A DNA stretch of 64,000 bases from Leeuwenhoekiella blandensis MED217 (lineage in GTDB: Bacteria > Bacteroidota > Bacteroidia > Flavobacteriales > Flavobacteriaceae), in NCBI RefSeq assembly GCF_000152985.1, contig NZ_CH672395.1, forward strand, positions 661,849 to 725,848, written 5' to 3'. A model generated the notes under the pieces. That model ran no database searches. It was not told the DNA's origin and saw nothing but the letters and a program-made list of their open reading frames with translations. Shown here in pieces: positions 43,147 to 50,290 of this stretch. A program made the position numbers and the translations under genes. The first letter of the stretch is position 1; every line of letters begins with the position of its first letter.

Positions 43147-44449
43147 GATTTTTAAATTGTTTAGAAGTGCTAAAAGCGGCTTTGATTTCAGGAAAATAAG
43201 ATCGGTAGAACTCAGGATCAAAATTGGCTTGATCAAGATTTTGGACTACAGCGTCAACCGATTGGTGCGTGTTGAGCCAATGATCTAAAACCTCATGTCG
43301 CAATCTAATGCCAAAGGTATTAATCCCTAAAAACTCCCTGTTTTCCTTGTGGTATGCTATCGTAATACATTTAGTATTGTCAGGATGCTTCCAATGAAAA
43401 TGCGCTTCATAGGTTTTTTTATTTTTACCACTAAATACCCAACCGTAGGTTTGATATTCAATATCAAAAAATTTTGCGCTGTTAAACCAATTTCCGGGAT
43501 TGTATTCAAAAGGATTTCCGCATATGGTTTGCGCGACTGTCTCGCCCATCATCCGGCCGGTGTACCAAACCGCCTCAACCGGTTTGCGTAAACCTATCGC
43601 TTCGTGTTGCTGTGCACAATCGCCAATGGCATAAACATTCTTAATATTGGTTTGAAGTAAACGGTTTACCAAGATTCCTTTGTCGGTTGCTATGCCGCTA
43701 CCTTCTAAAAAGTCGATCTTAGGTTTAACACCGGTTGTGATCCCTACTAGATTGCATTGAATTTCTTTTCCTGATTTTGTGCGTATACCTTTTACGTTAC
43801 CTTGTTCATCGCCAAGAATTTTATCTAATTCTTCTTCGTGAAGCACATTGATATGATGACTTTTTATATGCTCAGAAATCAGTTGCGCATCGGGGTCGGG
43901 TAAGACACTAGACCAAAAGCCTTTTTCCCGCACAAGCATCGTAACTTCTATCTTGCGCGTGTGCAGCATTTCGGCGAGTTCAACGCCTATTAGTCCACCG
44001 CCTACAATAATCGCTTTTGGACAAACTTCATTATTTGGCGCATTTTTCTCGAGTAACTCAAGATCTTGTTTAGAGACCAAACCTTGAACACCTTTGAGCT
44101 CCAGACCTTTCCAGTCGTAAGTTGCAGGAACTGATCCGGTTGCAAGGATCAGCGTATCGTAAGTCATCGTTTCATCTTCAGCGAATAGCAGCGTTTTATT
44201 TTCTGTGTCTACTTTTTCGACATAAGCCTGCTTGAGATCTATTCGGTTTTTAGACCAAAAATGATCTTCATAAGGTTTTAAATCTTTGAAGCGCATATGT
44301 CCCATATACACATACATCAAGGCCGTACGCGAAAAAAAATGTTCGCTTTCCGCAGAAATGATCGTGATTTTTTTATTAGAATTTTTGCGAATGTGTCGTG
44401 CCGCGGTTATCCCGGCGATCCCATTACCCACAATGACCACATGCTCCAT
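43139..44449 (-). CDS. FAD/NAD(P)-dependent pyridine-nucleotide-disulfide-type oxidoreductase
   Basis: The 436-residue flavoprotein has an FAD motif at the N-terminus (VVIVGNGIAGITAARHI), TLILATGSVPATYDW, an NAD(P)-binding motif (AIIVGGGLIGVELAEML, about 150-166) and the second FAD motif NVYAIGDCAQ. There is no CxxxxC redox disulfide, so it is closer to ferredoxin/rubredoxin or nitrite-reductase-type reductases than to disulfide reductases. A C-terminal extension (about 330-436) contains ITIAYHKENREFLGINTFG. It is followed by the membrane 4Fe-4S protein with an 8-bp overlap, so it probably reduces that protein. No signal peptide; cytoplasmic. Confidence 0.87.
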   Translation of the reverse strand: MEHVVIVGNGIAGITAARHIRKNSNKKITIISAESEHFFSRTALMYVYMGHMRFKDLKPYEDHFWSKNRIDLKQAYVEKVDTENKTLLFAEDETMTYDTLILATGSVPATYDWKGLELKGVQGLVSKQDLELLEKNAPNNEVCPKAIIVGGGLIGVELAEMLHTRKIEVTMLVREKGFWSSVLPDPDAQLISEHIKSHHINVLHEEELDKILGDEQGNVKGIRTKSGKEIQCNLVGITTGVKPKIDFLEGSGIATDKGILVNRLLQTNIKNVYAIGDCAQQHEAIGLRKPVEAVWYTGRMMGETVAQTICGNPFEYNPGNWFNSAKFFDIEYQTYGWVFSGKNKKTYEAHFHWKHPDNTKCITIAYHKENREFLGINTFGIRLRHEVLDHWLNTHQSVDAVVQNLDQANFDPEFYRSYFPEIKAAFSTSKQFKNHE

Positions 44450-44568
44450 AAATAACTAGGTTATTTGTACAAGATAACAACTTAGAAGGCTCTCAATTGC
44501 TTTTTAACTGCAATTTTAGACGAAAGAAAATCGGGAAGCTATCTGTTTTTTCTATTATTTTTAAAGCG

Positions 44569-45594
44569 ATGAAGAACTATGTGCATAGTATTGCGTTACT
44601 TATTTTAGGTTGTTGCCTGCTGGGCTGCTCGGCGACCACGGTGGTTTCAGAAAAAATCAATGGGGTGAGTTTTGTGGCGTCGCGCGACACACTTCAGAAA
44701 AAACATATTATCCCATTGCTGGAGGTCCATGCAGATTATGCTGCGATTATGCCCTTTGGTTTTGTGCGTGATAAAAACCATCCTGAATTACATTTTAATT
44801 CAGAACGGCAATGGTTTGGGGAGCGTTATGAAGGCGTAAAGCAATATATTGAGCTGCTGCATGAGAATGAGATAAAAGTGATGCTGAAACCTCATATCTG
44901 GATTTGGCGTGGCGTTTTTACCGGTGATATGGAAATGGATTCTGAAGCCGATTGGGTTCTTTTTGAAAACAGTTATGAAGAATTTATACTCCTGTATGCG
45001 CAACTTGCTGAAGAAACCCATGCAGATCTGCTATGCATTGGGACCGAGCTTTTCAATTTTGTAGATCAGCGGCCAGACTTCTGGAAGCAATTGATCAAAA
45101 AAGTACGAGCTACCTACACAGGGAAGATCACATATGCCGAAAATTGGGATAAAGTAGATCGGGTAGCTATTTGGGAGGATCTGGATTTTATTGGCGCTGA
45201 TGCGTATTTTCCGGTTTCTGAAGCGCAAACGCCAACTATTGAAGATGCTCTTGCAGGTTGGAAACCACATAAAAAATTATTAGCATCACTTTCAAAACAA
45301 TACAGCAAGCCTGTTCTTTTTACCGAATTCGGCTACCGAAGTGCAGACTATGCAGGTAAAGAACCTTGGGCGAGCGATCGCTACGAAGGTAAAATGAATA
45401 GTGAAGCTCAAGCGCAATTGTATGAAGCTTTATTCAAAAGCTTTTGGGACGAACCATGGTTTGCCGGTGGCTTTGCCTGGAAGTGGTTTCATAATCACGA
45501 TCGGGCCATTCAACAAGAGAATAATAGATTTACGCCGCAGGGAAAGCAAGCTGAGGAAGTTTTAAAAAAATGGTATCAAAATTCTGTTAACTGA
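44569..45594 (+). CDS. Glycoside-hydrolase-like lipoprotein (GH113 type)
   Basis: The ATG at 44569 gives a lipoprotein signal (MKNYVHSIALLILGCCLLGC, Cys20) and a 341-residue product. The barrel resembles the GH113 family: FNSERQWFGERYEGVKQYI, KVMLKPHIWIWRG, LLCIGTELFNF (candidate acid/base Glu), DFIGADAYFPVS, PVLFTEFGYRSAD (candidate nucleophile Glu) and FAGGFAWKWFH. GH113 members include beta-mannanases; here the substrate is uncertain and the protein could be a non-mannanase homologue. It is probably anchored in the envelope. It diverges from the FAD oxidoreductase gene. Confidence 0.82.
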   Translation: MKNYVHSIALLILGCCLLGCSATTVVSEKINGVSFVASRDTLQKKHIIPLLEVHADYAAIMPFGFVRDKNHPELHFNSERQWFGERYEGVKQYIELLHENEIKVMLKPHIWIWRGVFTGDMEMDSEADWVLFENSYEEFILLYAQLAEETHADLLCIGTELFNFVDQRPDFWKQLIKKVRATYTGKITYAENWDKVDRVAIWEDLDFIGADAYFPVSEAQTPTIEDALAGWKPHKKLLASLSKQYSKPVLFTEFGYRSADYAGKEPWASDRYEGKMNSEAQAQLYEALFKSFWDEPWFAGGFAWKWFHNHDRAIQQENNRFTPQGKQAEEVLKKWYQNSVN

Positions 45595-45609
45595 TTGATT
45601 CAAAGTGTC

Positions 45610-45685
45610 AAACTCTTGCCAATTGGTAAGAGTTTAAGAGCTGTTGTTGAGCCTACTTTTTAGTTTTGGGTTACTAACTAAAAAG
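45610..45685 (+). promoter_or_regulatory. Two hairpins between the GH113-like gene and the PMP3 gene
   Basis: Hairpin 1 (45610-45635) pairs AAACTCTTGCC with GGTAAGAGTTT over a 4-base loop but has no T-run. Hairpin 2 (45656-45685) pairs CTTTTTAGTT with AACTAAAAAG over a 10-base loop and ends 7 bases before the PMP3 ATG. They may be a weak terminator and a translation-control leader. Confidence 0.5.
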
Positions 45686-45692
45686 AACCATT

Positions 45693-45851
45693 ATGTCTAT
45701 TCTTACAATTTTAATTTCTATCCTTTTACCACCACTTGGAGTGGCGATGGCCAAAGGCATTGGCAAAGATTTTGTCATCAATGTCATCTTAACCATATTA
45801 GGTTGGCTGCCGGGTGTGATACACGCATTTTATGTGAATAGCAGAGGCTAA
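45693..45851 (+). CDS. PMP3/YqaE family small hydrophobic membrane protein
   Basis: A 52-residue gene, easily missed at this length: it begins MSILTILISILLPPLGVAMA and ends in FYVNSRG. It has the two-helix PMP3 pattern with PPLGV in helix 1, then KGIGKDFVINVILTILGWLP and GVIHAFYV. PMP3 proteins help keep the membrane potential and are induced by salt, cold or other stress. The ATG at 45693 follows a hairpin, and a strong terminator begins 17 bp after the stop, so it forms its own short transcript. Confidence 0.85.
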   Translation: MSILTILISILLPPLGVAMAKGIGKDFVINVILTILGWLPGVIHAFYVNSRG

Positions 45852-45868
45852 GAAAACAATATATTTAG

Positions 45869-45906
45869 AAAGAGTTTTATAAGTACATTTATAAAACTCT
45901 TTTTTT
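45869..45906 (+). terminator. Terminator after the PMP3 gene, abutting the next start codon
   Basis: A 14-bp perfect stem (AAAGAGTTTTATAA / TTATAAAACTCTTT) with a 6-base loop is followed by TTTT. The ATG of the VOC gene is the very next base, so the terminator occupies the whole space where that gene's leader would be. Confidence 0.82.
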
Positions 45907-46431
45907 ATGCGGAAATTTTTCTTTCTATGCTTTTTTCTTTTGACGACCGGCTTGGTTTTAAATGCGCAAACCAATTTTAAGAAGAATGCATTAACAGCAG
46001 CTATTGTGGTGAGTGATGAGGCAAAAGCCTTGCATTTTTACAGGGATATTTTGGGGATGCAAGAAGCAGGAGGTTTTGTGATCGATTCAGTCTTTGCCAA
46101 AAATCTTGGGCTCTCCAAGGGAAAATCTTTTAAAGTAGCGCTTTTGAGCTTTTTAGATACTCCGGAATCTTCACAGCTTAAAATCGTATCCTTTACTGAA
46201 GTATTGAAGCAAGAAGCGGCGGCGGTTTACGATGCGGTGCAAGAACAGTTTGGGTTGCAGTATTTAACCTTGCAAGTACATTCGCTAGATCCTATTATGG
46301 CGCGTGCAAAAAAAGAAGGCGTGCAACCTCAAGCTGCAACGCCTTTAAAACTTGATGATCACGTTTACCTTGTACTTTTACGAGATCCTGACGGAACTTT
46401 TGTTGAGGTTATAGGTGATTATTCGGGATAG
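45907..46431 (+). CDS. Secreted VOC (glyoxalase/bleomycin-resistance fold) protein
   Basis: The 174-residue protein starts with MRKFFFLCFFLLTTGLVLNAQ, a signal peptide, then a single VOC domain made of two beta-alpha-beta3 units: LTAAIVVSDEAKALHFYRDILGM in the first and LTLQVHSLDPIMARAKKEG with VYLVLLRDPDGTFVEVIGD in the second. VOC proteins bind metals or small ligands; an exported single-domain member is less common than cytoplasmic ones. The substrate is unknown. The start codon sits directly after the T-run of a terminator, so its expression must be by read-through or from a promoter further upstream. It ends 1 bp before the convergent hemerythrin gene. Confidence 0.8.
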   Translation: MRKFFFLCFFLLTTGLVLNAQTNFKKNALTAAIVVSDEAKALHFYRDILGMQEAGGFVIDSVFAKNLGLSKGKSFKVALLSFLDTPESSQLKIVSFTEVLKQEAAAVYDAVQEQFGLQYLTLQVHSLDPIMARAKKEGVQPQAATPLKLDDHVYLVLLRDPDGTFVEVIGDYSG

Positions 46432-46432
46432 T

Positions 46433-46867
46433 TTACCGGTTCTTTTTCATTTCTTTGAGATATTCTTCAGCGATATCTGTTTTTTGCTTTTCGGTAAAAA
46501 CCTTTCCGGCTAGTTGAAAAAAGCTGTGTTCCTCATCTTCCAGATGGTGTTCTACTTTTTCACAAAGTTGTTTCGCATAGACCAACCAAGCAGGAGAATC
46601 AAGATCTGTTTCATCAATTTTCTCGATGAGTTCGTCCATTTCGTGATGCTCTGCAATACCGTGTCTGGCGTGCTCTTGCATCATGTCGTTATGGATGAGT
46701 GGTGAATAAAACGTGCGTTCTTCAGCATCTGCGTGTACCTTCAATTCTTTTTTTAGGTCTTCCCACATTTGTTTTCGACCCTTAGATTCTCCCGAAGTAG
46801 AAGTGACAAGTCGGCAAAGTTCGCGTTGCTTATCGTGGTCTTTACGAATGGCTTCAAAAATGTTCAT
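46433..46867 (-). CDS. Hemerythrin HHE-domain protein
   Basis: The 144-residue helical protein has the HHE pattern of metal ligands: IRKDHDKQRELC (His in helix 1), ELKVHADAEERTFY (His and Glu, helix 2), IAEHHEMDELIE (His-His-x-x-x-x-Glu, helix 3) and CEKVEHHLEDEEHSFF (helix 4). This indicates a di-iron cytoplasmic protein that may bind oxygen or nitric oxide, or handle iron. No N-terminal sensor domain is fused. It is monocistronic as far as can be seen and converges on the VOC gene. Confidence 0.86.
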   Translation of the reverse strand: MNIFEAIRKDHDKQRELCRLVTSTSGESKGRKQMWEDLKKELKVHADAEERTFYSPLIHNDMMQEHARHGIAEHHEMDELIEKIDETDLDSPAWLVYAKQLCEKVEHHLEDEEHSFFQLAGKVFTEKQKTDIAEEYLKEMKKNR

Positions 46868-46980
46868 TGGTGTAGATTTTTTGTTTCTACTGAAATTACA
46901 CTTACCGAAACGCTTATGCTGTTAAGAAAGTATCAAATTTTACAACTGAAGAAAATAAATTAGCTTCAAGAGTAATAACG

Positions 46981-47685
46981 CTACTTTTTAAGATGTTTAC
47001 AGTAGTACGCGAGTAATTCCTCGGCAGAAGCGCCAAACCACTTTTTAACGTAGATTGCCCAAAAGTGATACTGCACATACCAAACCCCATACTTCTCATA
47101 CATTCGCGCCGAAGATTTAATAGGATGTTGAATCACGACAAAACTGTTGCGCGCATACAATTCATTGATTAAAATGTTATCTTCATAAATGATGTAGCTT
47201 TCATCGAAACCGCCAATCTCATCAAAGAGTTGGCGCGTGATAAACTGACTTTGATCACCACCACGACAAGCCCTCCAACTGAATTTGGTGAACCAACTCG
47301 CCAGTTTCAACCACCAGTGTTTGCTGTCAAATTGCATTTTAAAACAGCCTGCCGGATTGCCATTTGCCACTTCTTTTTCAATCAACACATCAAAATGCTT
47401 TGGAGGAAAAGAATCTGCATGTAAAAAATACAGAATATCACCTTGTGCAACTTCTGCTCCAGCATTCATCTGTTTAGCGCGACCACGTTGCGAAGAGATG
47501 ATTTGTAATGCAATTCGGTTAGCTTTAGCAAACTTTTTTGTTATTGTAATGGTATCGTCTGTGCTTCCACCATCAACCACGATTATCTCTACGGCAAGCA
47601 CGCGTCCCACGTTGTTTTTAAGGTGCGTTAAAAGACAGGGTAAATGAGCAGATTCATTAAGAACCGGAATAATGATACTTATCAT
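46981..47685 (-). CDS. Family 2 glycosyltransferase of the TIGR04283 (arsenosugar-associated) type
   Basis: The 234-residue GT-A enzyme has MISIIIPVLNESAHLPCLLT, EIIVVDGGSTDDT, SQRGRAKQMNAGAEVAQGDI, ILYFLHADSFPP (metal-binding H-A-D) and WRACRGGDQSQFITRQLFDE with IGGFDESYIIYEDN. The RGRAxQMNxGA and LHADS blocks are characteristic of the TIGR04283 group, named from its occurrence in arsenosugar gene clusters. No arsenic methylase or ArsS radical SAM gene is in the window, so the arsenosugar role is not supported here. A DUF547 lipoprotein gene lies upstream on the same strand, with an 81-bp gap. Confidence 0.83.
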   Translation of the reverse strand: MISIIIPVLNESAHLPCLLTHLKNNVGRVLAVEIIVVDGGSTDDTITITKKFAKANRIALQIISSQRGRAKQMNAGAEVAQGDILYFLHADSFPPKHFDVLIEKEVANGNPAGCFKMQFDSKHWWLKLASWFTKFSWRACRGGDQSQFITRQLFDEIGGFDESYIIYEDNILINELYARNSFVVIQHPIKSSARMYEKYGVWYVQYHFWAIYVKKWFGASAEELLAYYCKHLKK

Positions 47686-47766
47686 TCAAAAATGTTCTGG
47701 CAGGTTTTAGATTGAAGGGGATTTTCAAATCTAATGGAATTCAATTAATTATAATAACAATTAGAA

Positions 47767-48558
47767 TTATTGTTCGTTCAACTTCCAGTCGTAATTCTTG
47801 TAAGAGACATTTGTGCCTGAGTTGATCTTTGTTGTGCTGTATTGATTTACATAGTCAATAATCGTTGGTGTTTTATCACTGATGAAATCCTTTTTATACC
47901 AGTCAAAAATCGAAGAAAGCTTTGCGCTGTTTTTTGAAATTTCGTTTTTATCAGAGTTGATAAACTCCTCTGTAGCACGATCTAATTGTTCATTGATCTT
48001 TCCTGCAGTATAAGCTTCATCCAATAATTTTGGACAAGACATTGAAGCGCAATTGATGGCAAAATGAATGCGAGGTTCATTCATTTTACGTAAAACGCCG
48101 TTTTCAATTCCGCCTAAAGAAAGGGTTTTATTTCCTACGGGTACAATGCTTTTGGTCCACGCACCATTGATGTCTTTGATACTTTCTACGGGATAATTGT
48201 TCAAAATCAAATCTACTGTATAGGCATTGTAAAGATTGATGTAGTAAGCCAAAAGTTCCTGTACAGACCATTCCTTTGAAGGTTCATAAGAAGAAAGCTG
48301 TTCTAAATAATTGTTCAGTTTACTTCGGTCTTTTTCAAAACCTTTATAATCTACCATTCCATTTGCATCCACGTGTTTTTTAAGCAATGCGTCCCAGGTG
48401 CTGTGGTCTACATTTTCAACTGAATTAGCCGTGGAAGAGGTGAGTTTGTCGGGAGCTTGTTTCGTAGGCTGGCCGCCACTGGTGATTCCGGCAGCAGAAA
48501 GTAAATTGCAGCTGTGTAGGGTGATGGCTAATATTATAAGTATGCCGATGCGTTTCAT
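47767..48558 (-). CDS. DUF547-domain lipoprotein
   Basis: The product has 263 residues from ATG 48558 (an ATG four codons earlier is possible). It carries a lipoprotein signal (MKRIGILIILAITLHSC, Cys17) and a DUF547 domain: LLAYYINLYNAYTVDLILNNYP, SLGGIENGVLRKMNEPRIHFAINC, SMSCPKLLDEAYTAG and FDWYKKDF with a C-terminal YDWKLNEQ. The conserved Asn-Ala-Tyr and Ala-Ile-Asn-Cys-Ala-Ser-Met-Ser-Cys-Pro residues hint at an enzyme, but DUF547 function is unknown. The domain is sometimes found near TIGR04283-type glycosyltransferases, as here. Confidence 0.84.
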   Translation of the reverse strand: MKRIGILIILAITLHSCNLLSAAGITSGGQPTKQAPDKLTSSTANSVENVDHSTWDALLKKHVDANGMVDYKGFEKDRSKLNNYLEQLSSYEPSKEWSVQELLAYYINLYNAYTVDLILNNYPVESIKDINGAWTKSIVPVGNKTLSLGGIENGVLRKMNEPRIHFAINCASMSCPKLLDEAYTAGKINEQLDRATEEFINSDKNEISKNSAKLSSIFDWYKKDFISDKTPTIIDYVNQYSTTKINSGTNVSYKNYDWKLNEQ

Positions 48559-48866
48559 AAGTAAATACATAAACTAGATTGTTTAACAATATATACGCAA
48601 GATAACGGGATGCAGATTTGAGCAGCGTCATATTAACAGCATCCTTAACAGATTTTGTGTAAAATTTACAGTTTGTAGCTCTTAAATGTGTTTATGGTAT
48701 TGATTTATTGAATATTAGCTAAAATATTGCATATTAATTTCTGTGCCGTTAATTATCGTAATTTTGCAGCGCAAAAACTACCTTACCTAAAAAGGATTAA
48801 GGTGGTTCAATAGGAAACAAAAGCGTTTTCAAAACCCGTTTTGGGTTTAAGCACAAAGTAAGATTT
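48559..48866 (+). promoter_or_regulatory. Intergenic region and promoter of der
   Basis: TAATTTTG at 48759-48766 matches the TAnnTTTG -7 box; a clear -33 box was not found. The expected leader of about 95 bases contains AAAACCC...GGGTTT, able to form a small hairpin near 48835. No gene was seen in the 308-bp gap. Confidence 0.5.
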
Positions 48867-50168
48867 ATGAGTATTGTAGCTATTGTAGGGAGACCTAATG
48901 TGGGAAAATCCACTTTTTTTAATCGCTTGATTCAACGTAGGGAAGCTATTGTTGATTCGGTAAGCGGTGTTACTCGTGACCGTCACTACGGAAAAACCGA
49001 TTGGAATGGTAAGGAGTTTTCGGTAATTGATACCGGAGGTTATGTACGTGGAAGTGATGACATTTTTGAAGAACAGATCGATAAGCAAGTAGAGCTTGCG
49101 ATCGATGAAGCAGATGCCATTATTTTTATGGTAGATGTAGAAGCCGGCGTTACCGGGATGGATGAGGATGTAGCCACGTTATTAAGACGCCAGTCAAAGC
49201 CTGTATTCCTCGTCGTAAACAAGGTTGATAACGCGATGCGTCAAGATGATGCTGTTGAGTTTTACAATCTGGGATTAGGAGAATATTATACGATTGCGAG
49301 TATAAGCGGTAGTGGTACCGGTGATTTACTCGATGCAGTTGTAGAAGTGTTACCGGAGAAAGTTGAAGAAGAAGAATCTGTGTTGCCGCGCTTTGCGGTG
49401 GTAGGTAGACCTAATGCCGGGAAGTCTTCGTTTATCAATGCGTTAATAGGTGAAGATCGTTATATCGTAACCGATATCGCAGGAACTACACGCGATGCCA
49501 TTGATACCAAATACAATCGTTTTGGTTTTGAATTCAATCTGGTAGATACTGCAGGAATTCGTCGTAAATCAAAAGTAAAAGAAGATCTTGAGTTCTATTC
49601 GGTGATGCGCTCGGTACGTGCCATTGAGCATTGTGATGTTTGCTTATTGGTGGTAGATGCTACACGAGGTTTTGACGGGCAGGTGCAAAATATTTTTTGG
49701 TTGGCAGAACGTAACCGCAAGGGTATTGTGATTCTCATCAATAAATGGGATTTGGTTGAAAAGGAAAACAAAACAATACGTGAGTTTGAGAAACATATAC
49801 GTGCGCAGATTGAACCTTTTACCGATGTGCCTATTGTGTTTATTTCAGCATTGACAAAACAGCGTGTTTATAAAGCGATCGAGACTGCGGTAAAAGTTTA
49901 TGAGAGTAGAAGTACACGCATCAAAACCAGTGTGCTCAATGATTATATGTTGCCTATAATTGAAGCAACTCCGCCACCGGCGACTAAAGGGAAATACATC
50001 AAAATAAAATACTGTATGCAGCTGCCTACGCCGCATCCGCAATTTGCATTCTTCTGCAATTTGCCGCAGTATGTAAAAGACCCGTACAGACGTTTTGTAG
50101 AAAATAAATTACGTGAGGAATTTGATTTTGAAGGTGTGCCTATCGCAGTGTACTTCCGTAAGAAATAG
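48867..50168 (+). CDS. der: Ribosome-assembly GTPase Der (EngA)
   Basis: The 433-residue protein carries two tandem GTPase domains: G1 [11 protein letters not shown] with DTGGY and NKVD (about 1-165), and G1 [11 protein letters not shown] with DTAGIRR and NKWD (about 175-345). A KH-like C-terminal domain contains [13 protein letters not shown] and [16 protein letters not shown]. Der acts in maturation of the 50S subunit. It appears to be a single-gene transcript: a candidate promoter lies upstream and a long perfect palindromic terminator follows. Confidence 0.97.
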   Translation: MSIVAIVGRPNVGKSTFFNRLIQRREAIVDSVSGVTRDRHYGKTDWNGKEFSVIDTGGYVRGSDDIFEEQIDKQVELAIDEADAIIFMVDVEAGVTGMDEDVATLLRRQSKPVFLVVNKVDNAMRQDDAVEFYNLGLGEYYTIASISGSGTGDLLDAVVEVLPEKVEEEESVLPRFAVVGRPNAGKSSFINALIGEDRYIVTDIAGTTRDAIDTKYNRFGFEFNLVDTAGIRRKSKVKEDLEFYSVMRSVRAIEHCDVCLLVVDATRGFDGQVQNIFWLAERNRKGIVILINKWDLVEKENKTIREFEKHIRAQIEPFTDVPIVFISALTKQRVYKAIETAVKVYESRSTRIKTSVLNDYMLPIIEATPPPATKGKYIKIKYCMQLPTPHPQFAFFCNLPQYVKDPYRRFVENKLREEFDFEGVPIAVYFRKK

Positions 50169-50190
50169 GATAAGGATTCAATAATTGATT

Positions 50191-50228
50191 GTAAAAACCC
50201 ACATTTTTTAAAAAATGTGGGTTTTTAC
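50191..50228. terminator. Perfect 38-bp palindromic terminator after der
   Basis: A 19-bp stem (GTAAAAACCCACATTTTTT and its exact reverse complement) with no separate loop. In RNA the core ACCCACA/TGTGGGT pairs, and the trailing TTTTT gives the termination tail. The symmetry means it could terminate in either direction. Confidence 0.8.
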
Positions 50229-50290
50229 ATTAAACCTTTTATGTTTTTTGCAGTCCTAGAATAAACGTACAATGTACATATATTACCTTT

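Noticed and set aside
44461..44477. TTGTACAA-centred near-palindrome near the start of the FAD oxidoreductase gene, similar to GTACA motifs near 7049 and 50268
   Set aside because: The three sites share only a short TGTAC core, differ in spacing, and the symmetric part is too short to call a common operator.
45644..45841. 65-codon open frame overlapping the PMP3 gene in another frame
   Set aside because: The PMP3 frame has the family pattern, while this one has unusual composition (many His, Cys and Trp) and crosses the leader hairpin.
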